Shown in pieces: positions 21,401 through 34,999 of a stretch of 64,000 bases of DNA. Below the pieces are notes generated by a model that saw only the letters and a list, made by a program, of their open reading frames with translations, made no database searches and was not told the origin of the DNA. Source of the DNA: Plasmopara viticola (taxonomy: Eukaryota > Oomycota > Peronosporomycetes > Peronosporales > Peronosporaceae); assembly GCA_001695595.3 (NCBI GenBank), contig MBPM02000090.1:124001-188000 (forward strand). Direction: 5' to 3'. Position 1 is the first letter of the stretch. Every line of letters begins with the position of its first letter. Position numbers and translations under genes: made by a program.

Positions 21401-24400
21401 ATGAAGTGCGCGTTTCTTAAAAAAATTATAATCTGAGGGGTTGGACTAAACGATGGGTACTCATCCCTTTAAAACCAAGCGTTCCGTTTACCGTAAACAC
21501 AGATGTTGAATTAAATGCCGCTTTCGACAAACTTTGAGCTCAACCCTTGCTCACATTTTTATACATAATTACCTGAGCTAAGTTATTTTAGTATATCGCT
21601 TTGCTATCTTGCGAAAGACTTGTAGTGCATGACAATGGCCAGGTTAATGGCTCGATCTACTTCCAAGACTTTTAATTTTTACAAGAATTTGATCTCTATG
21701 TAAAATCTGATGGACTATGCAGCCACAATCCACATATCATATCAATCATGACCTGCTTACGCGTTATTAAATCGTCTTCTACTTACATATTTTATAATTT
21801 AAGATCTTCTGTTCAAGTAAATAGGGCAAAAGTGCCCGAATAGGTGAAAAAATGAATCAAATCAACTTAACAGTTGGCTTTTGGGCATTGCACGTGCTTA
21901 TTCATAGGACCTGATCAGTCTTCACTATAAGCTAATTGATTAGTTATAAGCGATCATTAGTTTAGTAAAAATTCGATTTATAATATCATTGTCGAGCATA
22001 TAAACAAAGAAGCCTTATCTTGAAGTATGCAAGTAGTCGGTTTACTTGCAACAGACAATATTTTAGGTTGGTACTTCACGTAAGTAGTAAGCTAGGACCC
22101 GGAAATAAGCATGCCCGATGCACCAGGCAACAAATCATATAGCTTGGTCAAACGACGTAATCTTCTCCAGCAACTTTTTATAGTTTAAAAGTTATTCAAG
22201 CCTTAAGAAAATAGGTTGCGTATTACAGTAGCGGATCTAGTCTCAATGCATCGTCTAAGAATCTTCACATGGCGCAAACACACCAAAATGAGCTGTCGAA
22301 GCTCAAGCGCTGTCAATCGGTCTTGCCTATCGGCGACTGCATGTAGCTTTGTAGCAAAATTGTGTCAGAAGCAAAAACATTGGACAGTAGCCTAGCGACT
22401 TCTGCATACGTAAACAAATCGGCCAATCAAAAATGGTCTTGACCTCAGCGAGATCTGCTTGAAAACCATGTTTTCCAATAAAGCCCTCTACAGAGGCAAC
22501 GTTTCCGCGAAAATAATGACTAACGTAAAGAATTTTCCTGTTTATACTGCTTGCAAGTAGGCAATGCTGTTTCTGTTATCCTTCTTGTGCTCAACACAAG
22601 TGAGCATGACAATGTCATTGAAATTTGTCTGTGCATAAGACATGTCGGGCCAAATCACCAGCGTCGCTAGACGGCGCGCACGTTCGAGAAACCTCGAGGT
22701 ATGACTAACGTTTTCTAAATCATATTGCTCAAAACTCTGTCAATGGTGTGTTACTTTCTTATACGGAATGATGTAATGCCTGCGGACTAAGTCAAAAGCG
22801 TTGCACACAGTACATTCCGCTATTTTTTTGCAGCACATTCTTTTTAAAGCAGTGCTGCTGCCGACGTGATGATCCAATCTGCCGTGAGCGAATACCATTC
22901 GCCGCTTGCAAATTGCTTCATGACGTAGAATTTTCACTGAAAGTAAGACTTTTTTATTCCAAACTACTTTCTCTTTGTGTTTTGCACGAAAATGCCTCAA
23001 TGATGATAAATCATTTTGTCTTGGTAAAGGCCCTAATCAAACACACTGTGTTCGAAATTTGAACGGGATCTAATGTGTGGTGTTTATTTCGATCGGTTGG
23101 TTTCGCTCACAAAAAACAATTTGATATTTTTGCCTTTAAATGATTTGAAGACTTTAGAGTAAAGAACTCACTACGTTCACCAAATGTCGTGGCAATGTTC
23201 ACCCCGTTACGAAAACTACTTTGGTGGGGCCTTAATTTTCAAGCTACAAGCTTTGGTCAATATGAGGTTTAAAGGATACATTCCCGGCAGATAAAGTTTG
23301 CATTTCCTTACTGTGCCAGCAAGACCTTTAATAGAATAGTTAAGAGCAACTGTCATTTACTGACCATGTCAATTTTGAACAGATGCCAGAGGCAAGATTG
23401 GGTAATCGCTATGATCTCAGTGCGATCAATTGCCAAGAAAAAAATACATTGTCAGTTTTAGCGAGACTCTAAGCTACTGGTGAACGAAACTTAAGCAATT
23501 TAAAGAAAATTTGGACCAAAACAGTAGAAATTGCACTTTGACAATCAAAAATGAGAAGCTGGTGTTTTTTAGAGCTATAAATCTTCACTTTAATAAATTT
23601 CTTGCTCTGGTTAAGGTTATATATAATCCCGTTTCTGAACGTCAATTTATGCTGGTGCCAAATAAGGCTTAGCATATATACTTTTCACTTCAAAGAGGTT
23701 GGGACAAAATCCGTCTTTTACGGGGCTTTCTCGTACTTTAATTTGAACAAGGCGAACGCGAGAGCGTTGGCACTGGTGCATACGAACACGCAGTCAAGGA
23801 AGGCCGATACATCTATTCATCTGTCAAAATACCTCTAATAGGCTCATCTCAGAGATGCTAGAGTCGATTGACATATTTGCAAAATGATTTGATTACGCAC
23901 TAAAGCTTGAGACAAGGCCAAAAATTTGAAGAGTTGTGATCAAGTGATTGTTCTAGCGGAGTCAGTCGTTTTTATCGATTTACGATTGGCCAAAGCTTAC
24001 GGTTTATCGACTTGATGTAGGTCGACGAAAACATCAAGGCGAAAAGCACTTAGAGCACCAATTAATCCTTGAACGTCATCCTGTTCCCTCGCTATATGGA
24101 ATGAGCCAGGTCCACCGTCACGTGGGGACCAATTTTGCGCAAGGATCATCTAGTACTTTTGTGGTAAAATGCTGCTCTCACCTGAAAATTTCTGAAGGCT
24201 GAGGAATTGTATCCAGCCCGACCGACCTGACATCCTGAGCCCCTTCACTCATGACGACCAGCGTCACATGTATGATTACGGCTTTTACTGTAAAAGATAA
24301 ATACAATTACTTAGGAAGTATCACTGACACTAAAAAAGGCTCACGGAAAGACAGTTTGCTGGTAGTCGATTACTAAATTTTAGTCGAACAAACTTGTCTC

Positions 24401-26527
24401 AAAATGACTGGTCTAATCGTACGTGGTTAGTATCGATGCTGCATTACGTAAACGTTCTGTTTTACCCAAGGCTCGGAACTTTCCTTTGTTCAAGTAAATT
24501 CGTTACTACAAGTACACTTGGTAGCGTCGACACCAAGGTTTCGCCTAATCAAGTGGACAAGCTAGCTGGGTAGTTTTTTTTGCTATGCCGACCCGACTCT
24601 TATTGGTGCGTGTTTTTTCACTGATCGTCCGTGAAGATTAAATTTTGAAAACATAGGCAAAAAAAAACGAACATTCTTCTGAGCAATTGCAGCTAGCTCA
24701 TCAGACACAAAGTCATGTTCTGTCAGCGGATCAAAAAACAGACGAGACTCAGTGCGCTACTACCGCACACCGTGTTCAAATTTCGTCTGGTGGAGAGTGG
24801 TCACATTGTGCAAGGTGTACACATAAAACTTACCAGTCGCTAGCTTAGTGAAGCATAATGTACTCAGAGAGCCATTCAATATTTATGCGACGACTCAGCT
24901 TGATAATATGAACAAAATATTTACAAGCAAGGTCTTAAACTTTACCAAGGACAAAACATTCTCACCTCACTCTTAAAGTTCGATGTTGGTAGGTCACCCT
25001 CGGCCATTAATGTTAAGCTCTTTTCACTTCTGCCACATATTAAGCGAGATTCGCATTACAAGTGAGCAATTGAACCCTCATCTGTAGGCTATAATTTTTT
25101 TTGACACAACAAATTCGGCTCGTGTGTGTTCATATTAGGCATAAAATATGCACTTCGTGCAAATTTGGTTCACCTAGCTTCATTAGGCTCAATTGCGCTT
25201 TGCGTTTTCTAACCATTAAGCAGACTTTTGAGAAGAATACGAAGCCACAACGGCGATGCCTGATAGACAAGAGTGTTCAACAAAAATTTGAGATTTATGA
25301 AAGTCTTGATGGGGTAAAGTGTAAATGAGTTTAAAAAACCCAATGTTTTTTTTAATCTCAGTAGCTCAGAGAGAGCATGCTGTCAGTGCAACTTGTTAAT
25401 CAAAGCTGAAAAGGCTCCTTAAATCACCACAAGTTCCTAATGTGTCCCATAGGTAAAAAGTTTAGAAGAAGAATGCGCAGAGGCTAATCAGCCAAACAAG
25501 CTGCAGCGAATGCAAACTTTTTTTGGCATTTAAAACTACTACCATTGTAGATTCAGCGAAGATCATCAATTTCTGCTTCGTCCCTCTATGCTCTACGCGA
25601 GGTATAATTCCAGGAAATGTCCGAATGAAAAGGTTGTTTACCGGATCGAGCTAAGTCAGACACACCATACAATAGCGACAATACACTCGTGCTCAAGTGT
25701 CATTCAGTCTGCTGACACGAAAGGTCTAAACACTTCAGTTTTTTCCAATCTAAACAAATAAGCCGTGGTCATAATCGATGTACATAAAGTAGGAAACTCG
25801 GGGCCCTCATGGAAGATCACGATACGTTCGCATATTCTCGAACGAGCTGAAATGCAATGTGCTAGAGAAGGAGATTTTTAATTTTTGCAAATCTTGAATT
25901 CATTTTCACAATGCTAATGGTCCAATCCATCAAGAAACTTTACAGGCCTGACCTGCAAGGCAGACCTAAAGTCTGAGTCAGTGTCTTGTCATCGTGGTCA
26001 CTAAAGGTCGTCAAGCGCGTGAGAGGCATTTTGAGGAAGATTAGAGGAGCAAAGTAATGTGCCAAGTCTACATTTTACCGCAGAGAGATGTGTGTCGCTA
26101 CACGTATGGAGGCACTGCCTGGGGTGTCAACTTTACTAAGCTTAAACTCTGGCCGGTACATTATGAAGAAAACATTAACGATAAACGAAAGTCGAAAATA
26201 ACTCATAGGTGGTTTTTCCACACATGAAAGCCAAACAAAAGATGCACCCTTCTTCGGATGAAAATGTCTTAGGTCAGCTTCATTAATCGCGTACGTTGCG
26301 TCTGGGCGTGAAAATTCATAAGAACTTTATATATTTGATTTAATTCTATCCAGGTAGCAAGCAATACACAGATATGATTCCTGGTTTTCGTGGACTTCGT
26401 TACGGGTAAGTTCTTTAGCTACCTGTAAATCAATCTATTCTCTACATTTTGACAACGCTATCATCGGCTTAACCTTAGCGAGTAAAGGGCCAGGCTTGTG
26501 TACGTCAGAGCGCCAACGACACTCATC
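15488..26527. other. 11-kb gene desert
   Basis: No frame reaches a convincing gene. Those listed by six-frame translation stay below about 115 codons, use mostly non-family sequence and lie at random on both strands. I see no long terminal repeats, transposase, reverse transcriptase or tandem array by eye. Base composition is AT-rich compared with the flanking genes. It is probably ancient decayed repeats. Non-coding RNA genes could be hidden here and cannot be excluded without a search. Confidence 0.5.
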
Positions 26528-26785
26528 ATAGGCGCGAGTTTCCCTCTACAGTGAAGCTGAGGGTTACCCTGATTTGTTTTTTGCCCGAGCGGAACTTTGG
26601 CAAACGAACCGGTTCTGGTTCGCCGCCCACGGCGCAGCCTTTGGGGCAGGCGCAGTTTAAAGCGGAGAGTCTAAAGTTGGTGCAGAATTACCGTTGCATG
26701 ATAAAGGAATTGTCAAGGATTGGTTTTTGTCAGTGTTGAATGATGGCAGCTCTCTCCACAACATGTTTCACCGTTTTTTAGGCTA
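26528..26785 (+). pseudogene. Coding-like remnant with one internal stop
   Basis: One plus-strand frame reads protein-like before and after a single TAA near 26658: GYPDLFFARAELWQTNRFWF, then ELPLHDKGIVKDWFLSVLND, ending at a TAG near 26783. The stretch is more GC-rich than its surroundings. A second frame (26551-26739) is also open but starts with GTG. I do not recognise the family. It could be a gene remnant or an unannotated exon of something upstream. Confidence 0.25.
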
Positions 26786-26867
26786 GCGGTCGTTATTTTG
26801 CGTTCTGCAAAATTTCAAATTTCTATCACCTGTACAAACTGATGACTTTACACATCGTTTTCGTAAA

Positions 26868-26880
26868 TCATTTGTTTCCC
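26868..26880 (+). promoter_or_regulatory. Oomycete initiator plus flanking element
   Basis: TCATTTGTTTCCC lies 25 nt before the ATG of the FKBP15-like gene and matches the oomycete Inr (TCATTY) followed by a T-rich flanking element. The transcription start is probably within it. Confidence 0.55.
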
Positions 26881-26905
26881 TTATAAGTTGATTCCGCGCT
26901 CAACG

Positions 26906-29668
26906 ATGGCAGAAACTGGCGCATTGCTGCACTCGTGCGCTGTATACTTGTACCTCTACAACGATGCGAGTGGTTCGTATACGCAACAGACGGACACTGC
27001 AGTAGGCTGTGTCCTCCTTGCGGGTGAGCGTGCAGCAAAGAGCGGCTTGGACGCTTTTTCGTTGCTTCTCTACGACACCCAGAAGACACCGCTCCTGCAG
27101 CTTCCTGTGACGCCCAGCACGCGGTTTGTGCCTCAAAAAGATAATTACGTTAATTTTTATGAACGCCAGACGCAGCACAATTATGCCATGCGTTTTAAGG
27201 ACGCCATTTCGAGCGAAGGCTTCATGACTGCTGTGTCATACGCCAAAGCGCAAGTATTCGTGCACGTTAACAAGTCGCACGACCGCCACAAGCCAGGAGT
27301 GTTGATAGATCAACTTTATGTTGGCAAGGAAGACTCTGAACCGTTAACGTTTGGAGATGTGGCGGGTGTGACGTTTAAAAAGTGGCACGGCATGATTGAC
27401 GAGAGAGAGAACTTTTTTACTGCCAACCCACTGGACATTGCAAAACAGCCTGCAAGTGAAGTGATCAGCAATGTAAAAAGGATCAAGTTGCAAGAAGAAT
27501 CAAGTGAGATGGATCAATTTGTGCGCATCCTTGCCACAGAGGCACTTGTTGGCATGCAAAAGATGGGAAAACGTCTTGTGACTGTAACGTTTCCGAGTAC
27601 GAAAGAATGGATTATTGCAGAAGTGGAACTTGTCAAAGTCAAGAAGGATATTAGGTCAAGTGCGACTGCCAGTAGTGACAACTTGACAGATGGTGGACAG
27701 GATTACGGCGATCGAGAGAATTTAGTCCAGCGCATGGCAAGTTTGTCCCGAGTGGGTAGTCAAACGTCGGGATTGCTGGCCAGTGTGAAAACGCATTCCG
27801 ATAGTCGGACGTCTAGTGGATTTAATGAGACCGACACGGTTAAGTCTCGAGCTTCTTCCGTTGGGCACCAATCAGGGGACCCTCCCGCGGGCTCTGTGCC
27901 CGTGCTATTAGCAGGTCTTCAGTTGCCAGGTGAACGTCAAAAATCGATGCACAGTGTCCAAAACGACCCGCAATCACAGGAAGTTGCTTCCTCGTCTCTA
28001 GCTGCAAAGGTATTTGAGCCACTTAAATTCTTATCAGGGCTAGGGCTTCGCCATGACACCACAAGCAGTACGAAATCGACTTCAGTATCAAGCGACATGG
28101 ATGCTTTGATGAAAGAGCAGTCGGACTTGGCACAACTTCGTGAACAGCTGGAAGAGAGTAAGCGCAAACTTGATTTGGAAGACGCAAGCTCGAGTGCTTC
28201 GTCAGCCCGATCTCCACGCAACGTTGGTCTATCATCAAGTTTGGCTACGTACAAGCCTTCGCAAGAGAAACCAGTGTCATCATTCATACCATCGGCGTTT
28301 GCACTCATGAGTTCAAGCGCTCAAGCGATCGCCCCTTACGGAGCAACGACGAACAGCTGGACGCCACCAAGCTTAAATTTTGGGTCGTCGTTCTCGCAGT
28401 CTAATTATGTTTCTCAATCGCAGCCACCTCCGGTTCCCAATGCGCTCTTATCGTCACTAACGCCATATGATAAGCAGGTATTTTCGTCTTCATCTCGTGT
28501 ACCAGGTGCAGGATCATCACTAGATGTTGAAAATGGAATTATTCGCTTGCAGCGCTCGTCGACATCAATTGAGTCTACGCTGCAAGATCTGAATTCAAAG
28601 ATGGATCGGCTCTTGAATTCGCACAACTCGATAAAATTGACCAAATTTGTGCCGAGTGCCAGTAAGCTCAATGGCGGTACCTTGTTCTCATCCTCTTCTT
28701 CGTCGTCATCTTCATTGCTACTGAAGAACTTAGAGAAGGCTTTAGCCCAACGTGATCAGCTACAGGAAGGTTATGCTCGGCTTGAAGAAGCAAATAGTGA
28801 GCTTGACTCGACTGTTGAAGAGTTACAGCGCCAAGCCGAGTCGCTTCAATTGGAGAATCGAACGTTGCTAGACAAGATGCAAAATGGGAATCACCTGCAA
28901 CAAGAAAAGTTTCGTTTAGAATTGCGGAGTTTGCAACAGCAGCTCAATCAGACACAAGAGCAAATGTTGGTGTATCAAGAAGAAAACTTCCAACTTCGAG
29001 CCCAACTTGGTGCAAAGGATGAACAGCTTGTAAAGGAGAAGGGAAAGCTACAAGAAGAGACGCAAAAGCAGCTGAAAGTGCTTCATCAAAAGGTTGAGGA
29101 CGAAGTTCGTCAAAGCTCAAAGGATTCAGTCGAGAAAATGGCAAAGGAGAAGGCTGCACTTGAAGCACAAGTCATTGAGTTGACAGCTCAGCAGAAGCAA
29201 TGGGAAAGGGAGCGGGAGATGATGAACAACCGATTGAGCCAAGCGCAGAGTCAACGAGTGGAAATTCAGGACGAGACGGTCAAATCGCAAGCTGCTCATG
29301 ACTCGCGCGTACAGGAACTTTTGAGTCGTGTTCAACAGCTTGAGAGTGAACAGAATGTATTAAAAGAACAAGCAGAAGGGTTTTACTCGGAAGCGCAGCA
29401 CTATAAAGAGTTGCTGACATCGAAGGAACATGAGATGACGCAGTTGCAGTCTGCGAGATATGATCAAGAGTACGCGGCGCTGAGTGAACTCTTTAAGGAA
29501 TTCATGAACGATATCTACTTTCACTTTCAAGACGCTTTTGATGAAGACACAGAATTTACCGGCAAGGAGACTGTCATGGCTATCCGGAGGATTCTCAAAC
29601 AGAACACGATGAACATTCTTGCAAAACTGGAGGAATTTTATCACCAGCAAGCGCTGCACCATCAGTGA
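26906..29668 (+). CDS. FKBP15: FKBP15-like protein: WH1 domain, FKBP-like fold, coiled coil
   Basis: Intronless 920-aa protein; the frame also opens at a TTG at 26888, but the ATG at 26906 is preferred and follows a good initiator. Domain order matches animal FKBP15 (WAFL). An N-terminal WH1-like domain spans about 1-115 (YLYLYNDASGSYT ... NFYERQTQHNYAMRF). A divergent FKBP-like segment at about 125-250 includes ALVGMQKMGKRLVTV and WIIAEVELVKVKK. A long Ser-rich linker holds a run of nine serines near residue 600. A coiled coil at about 610-875 is rich in Q, E and L. FKBP15 acts on early endosomes and actin; that role here is inference. The FKBP segment is too divergent to assume prolyl isomerase activity. 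The similarity lies in the order of domains more than in close sequence identity. Confidence 0.75.
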   Translation: MAETGALLHSCAVYLYLYNDASGSYTQQTDTAVGCVLLAGERAAKSGLDAFSLLLYDTQKTPLLQLPVTPSTRFVPQKDNYVNFYERQTQHNYAMRFKDAISSEGFMTAVSYAKAQVFVHVNKSHDRHKPGVLIDQLYVGKEDSEPLTFGDVAGVTFKKWHGMIDERENFFTANPLDIAKQPASEVISNVKRIKLQEESSEMDQFVRILATEALVGMQKMGKRLVTVTFPSTKEWIIAEVELVKVKKDIRSSATASSDNLTDGGQDYGDRENLVQRMASLSRVGSQTSGLLASVKTHSDSRTSSGFNETDTVKSRASSVGHQSGDPPAGSVPVLLAGLQLPGERQKSMHSVQNDPQSQEVASSSLAAKVFEPLKFLSGLGLRHDTTSSTKSTSVSSDMDALMKEQSDLAQLREQLEESKRKLDLEDASSSASSARSPRNVGLSSSLATYKPSQEKPVSSFIPSAFALMSSSAQAIAPYGATTNSWTPPSLNFGSSFSQSNYVSQSQPPPVPNALLSSLTPYDKQVFSSSSRVPGAGSSLDVENGIIRLQRSSTSIESTLQDLNSKMDRLLNSHNSIKLTKFVPSASKLNGGTLFSSSSSSSSSLLLKNLEKALAQRDQLQEGYARLEEANSELDSTVEELQRQAESLQLENRTLLDKMQNGNHLQQEKFRLELRSLQQQLNQTQEQMLVYQEENFQLRAQLGAKDEQLVKEKGKLQEETQKQLKVLHQKVEDEVRQSSKDSVEKMAKEKAALEAQVIELTAQQKQWEREREMMNNRLSQAQSQRVEIQDETVKSQAAHDSRVQELLSRVQQLESEQNVLKEQAEGFYSEAQHYKELLTSKEHEMTQLQSARYDQEYAALSELFKEFMNDIYFHFQDAFDEDTEFTGKETVMAIRRILKQNTMNILAKLEEFYHQQALHHQ

Positions 29669-29894
29669 AGCAATTAGCGTGTGTTTCTGCAAGGACATTG
29701 AGGTGGTGAGTTCTATGTTAGCGCCAATAAATTTTGAGGTATCTGTTCGCAAAGATAATGAAAGTTCTGGGATACAAAGGTGGATACGGATGGCTTTATA
29801 GCTCAAGTTAATCAAAACGGTGATAAATGGATCGTACACGTGCATTTATAGAATTTGTGATTAATGTTTGACGGCACGTTTTGGCTTCCGTTTA

Positions 29895-30279
29895 CTATAG
29901 CAGCGTAGTGACGTTTGCAAGCAGCTCTTGGGCTTCCTTAAACATCTCGAGCGGCTCCACCTCGTCACGATGAGCCTCAATGAAGCTGGAGACGTCAGTA
30001 GCTGCTTCTTTCAAACGACTTTGACAATCTGGTAGCATGGTCTCTGTCTCTACTAGTACCTCCTCTTGCTTGCGAATGTCGTATTCGTCCTTACCCTCAG
30101 CGCGCATCTTTTCGATCTTGCCTTGCTGCGCTGCGTGGTCATTTGCATAGTATTCCAAGTCTTTTTTCACTCTGAGCATTTCAGATTAGAAGATGTACTT
30201 ATGGTGGTCTTGTACGAGGCTACTACCATACGCACCGACGCAGAGTCCCCACTTTAATCTTGAATTGCCGCTCGGCCAT
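29895..30279 (-). CDS. TBCA: Tubulin-binding cofactor A, two exons
   Basis: Chaperone that captures beta-tubulin after CCT folding and hands it on for alpha/beta dimer assembly. Exon 1 is 30279-30236 (MAERQFKIKVGTLRR...) and exon 2 is 30171-29895. The 64-nt intron between them has a GTGCGT donor and a CTCAG acceptor, and splicing restores RRVKKDLEYY. The product is 106 aa, against about 108 for the family. Conserved features are KIEKMRAEGKDEYDIRKQEE and ETETMLPDCQSRL in a three-helix protein. Exon 1 was found from the sequence; without it the frame begins at an internal ATG and lacks the first helix. The gene is convergent with the FKBP15-like gene and co-oriented with ADSS. Confidence 0.9.
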
Positions 30280-30436
30280 GGGATCTTGAATCAAATTGCA
30301 AGCCGCACGACGGTTTACTTGTTATTTAATGTTTGTCACACCAATTTAGTTGCAATGTCGTGTTTAATACATAAGCCAAACATGCAATGGATTTCTCATC
30401 TGCAAGGATTATTGGTCGAAGAGACACGTTTATTGT

Positions 30437-32119
<1,683 letters not shown>

Positions 32120-32126
32120 CTACGAT

Positions 32127-32134
32127 GAAATGGA
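32127..32134 (-). promoter_or_regulatory. Initiator-like site upstream of ADSS
   Basis: Read on the minus strand the site is TCCATTTC, about 35 nt before the ADSS ATG, and it fits the oomycete Inr pattern YCATTTY. Confidence 0.35.
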
Positions 32135-32540
32135 CTCACTGGCTCGGACAGTCCCCGTGGACAGGTACAGTGTACCGTGATTAAAAAAGGGAAATTTGGT
32201 CGGAAAACATTACGGGAATATATTTTTTCGGTAGTGCATGTGTTCTTTTAAAGGTCTTTGTGACACATCGAAGTCTTTGCAGCAATCTTTCAAATTAGCT
32301 ACTGCCTGCGTAATCTGCTTTCATTCAAAATGAATTTTTCGCGGCCGATACGATACCTCTTGCACAGAAGAGGCGTGCAGGAAGATATGATCTCCCAGTA
32401 CTAGTCTTGAGGATTCGAAGCATGCGAAACAATTCATTCTTTATATACCACGATTTTACATTTTTGCCGTAACATTTTTATAAAAATTCACTACGACCTT
32501 AATTGTGGGCAAGACCGGCAGACGCCAAAGTTTCCCGTTT
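32135..32540. other. Intergenic between ADSS and the copia element
   Basis: About 400 bp of AT-rich sequence upstream of ADSS and outside the left LTR. No gene, tRNA or repeat is seen. Confidence 0.5.
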
Positions 32541-32790
32541 AACAAATCGACGCAGTGCAAAATGGAAAGTGAATTCACACAAACAAAGCAAACTTCCCGC
32601 TCTAACTTACTCGTTGCCACGTGTTCTTCTGTCTCGACGTTCTAAAAGCACAATCCGCACCACTAGGCTTGCTCTCATCACAACGTGCTCCTAGCGTGTT
32701 GCCGTTGCCGTGCACTTTCTGGAATGTGACCAACACTCTTGGATGTCAAGTTTTCACGTACTGTGGAACACCCAATTAGAGGTTGTTACA
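32541..32790 (-). repeat. 3' LTR of the copia element (left in window)
   Basis: Matches 37012-37263 in the same orientation. Its inner edge at 32790 is well placed: on the minus strand it starts TGTAACA right after the polypurine tract. The outer edge is less certain (about 32541-32555). Confidence 0.85.
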
Positions 32791-32829
32791 TTCTTCCCTC
32801 AACTTGGCAGTCCACAAGTCCCCATGCGT

Positions 32830-34290
32830 CACGAAGCTCCACGAGACGCGGCGTCAGAAAAGCCTTCGTTTACATATCCGCCAGCTGAGACTCCGATGGT
32901 ACGTACTCCGCCTTGATACTGCCCTTCTCGACGTGGTCACGGACGAGGTGAGCTCAGAGATCGACGTGCTTGGCGCGTAGGGTATACCGTGGTTGGTTGC
33001 CATACTAATCGCCGACTGGTTGCCCATGAAGATTGTCGACGCACTCGACACAATCACACCCATTTCTGCGAGGAGAAACGCAGCCACAGTACTGCTTGAG
33101 TGCAACATGTACTCGGCTTCAGCAGACAATTACGCGACGGTCGCTTGACGCTTGCTATTGTAGATGATCGAACCGCCAGCCATCTTCACCATCACGTCGA
33201 GCGTCGCGTCTCCTTATCACCACCCCAGTTCGCGTCACAGTACGTCGTGAGACTCTTGTCCTTAGCCGTGTAGTGGATGCCGATCGAAGCAGTGGCCTTA
33301 AGGTAGCGATTCACACATACCGCAGCATTCCAAAGCATCTCACGCGGGATATCTAGGTACAGATAGAGAATCGACAGCATAACGCCAATGTCGGGACGCG
33401 TGGTATTGGCGAAGTACAGCAAAGATCATATTAATTCGCGGTACTACACCGTGCTTGCCGGATGGGCTGAGATTTTGACCGATCACCATTGGGTTGCGGA
33501 CACCAAGAGCAGATACTTGACCAAAACGCTCGAGCAACTTGGTAATAAACTGAGATGGCTTCACCACCATTTAACCACATTCACGATCGTAGAGTACTTC
33601 CATTCCAAAAACGAGACGAGTATCACCAAGTGATCTGACCGTGAAGTGCGACGTGAGATCATCACACACGAATCGCGCTTGCTCCTCTGCCTTGCAGTCA
33701 ACAAGTAGATCGTCCACGTAGAGCACCACAAACACCGCGGCCGCTGGGTCATTGTCATCTCGTCGAACGAAGAGTCAAGGATCAGCTCGACACTTTTGAA
33801 ACCGAGAATCTTGAACACGTCGCAAATGGTACGGTGCCACACAGCTGCAGCTAGCCTGAGTCCATAGAGGCTGCGGCGGAGTCTGCAAACCAATTTCGGC
33901 GCCACATTTACTCCTTCAGGGTGATCCATAATTATAGTTTCGCCAAGCTCGCCATTTAGAAACGCGGTCTCGATGTCAACCTGGCGAACCATGAGGCGTC
34001 GAGTGCAGCACAGTGCGAGAAAGACCCGGATCGTGTTCATGCTTGCTACTGGCGAGTATGTGTGGGTATAATCTATGTCGCGAGTCTGCAAAAAATCGAG
34101 CGACCGGACGTGCCTTGAAGTGCTTCACCACTCCATTCTCGTCGTACTTCTTCGCGAACACCCACTTGCATCCGATTACCTTGCTTCCTTGAAGTTGCTG
34201 CACCATATCCCACGTGTGGTTCCGCACATGCGAGTAGGGACCGCCATTGCTTCAGCGTATGATGTAGGCAGCTCAGACATAGCCAACGCA
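32830..34290 (-). pseudogene. copia reverse transcriptase-RNase H, broken
   Basis: RT landmarks on the minus strand: GCKWVFAKKYDENGVVKHFK near 34170, VDIETAFLNGELGETI near 33950, and LYVDDLLVDC near 33700-33725, the last in a different frame from the preceding block. RNase H landmarks: YCDANWGGDKETRRS near 33200 and SAEAEYMLHSSSTVAA near 33120. The usual catalytic DNQ motif reads GNQSAI near 33030, so an acidic residue is lost. At least three frame changes occur, so no functional polyprotein can be made. Confidence 0.88.
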
Positions 34291-34999
34291 ATTTCGTACT
34301 CGTCCAGGCGTGGTCGCTTGCCTACTGGTTTTGGCTCGTCGCCAATTTCAGCGCCGCCACATATCTCCATCGGTCAGCAGACGCGGTTGTCCGTGCGTGA
34401 TCGACTAAGGGCGAATGGAACCACCGCTACACCATGCGATTATCTGATGCATTGACGCCGACACCGTCACCAACACGATGAGGATAATTTCTGACGGTGC
34501 GCTCAGACTACTTGCGGTAGCATGGACGAGGTCACGGCTCGGGTTGAGATGCTGGACCATGATGGCGGGTCCACCAATTGAAAGACTTGGATGTTGTGAG
34601 TGCAGGACGATACCACAATCAGGACGCTGGACGAACTGCGTCTGTGATTTTTCGACAGCAGTAGCAGGACTAATGCGCTGGACAACTTGCATATGGGTCT
34701 TACTCCCTCTGTCCAAAGCCACAGTAGGAACGAGTGGGACTTGAGCATCGGTAGGGGCACTTCTTCCATTTCGTCGTCGGCGGCATCGTCGACACCCGCA
34801 GTTGCACCAAGGTCCGTCTCGTTCACCGGTGGCGGAGTACACATCACGGCATCGTGATCATCAATACTAAACACCCAAGGAGAGCAACTTGAGTCACCAC
34901 TGACGGCATGGAACGTGGCCGGTGGTCGCTCGTCCAGATGCCCCGATCGATGCGCTCGTCGTGATAGTCCCACACGCGGTATGCTTTCGAATCATCAGC

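Noticed and set aside
34405..34973. Overlapping frames on both strands within the copia element, between integrase and RT
   Set aside because: They are the degraded linker of the copia polyprotein and its shadows, not separate genes.
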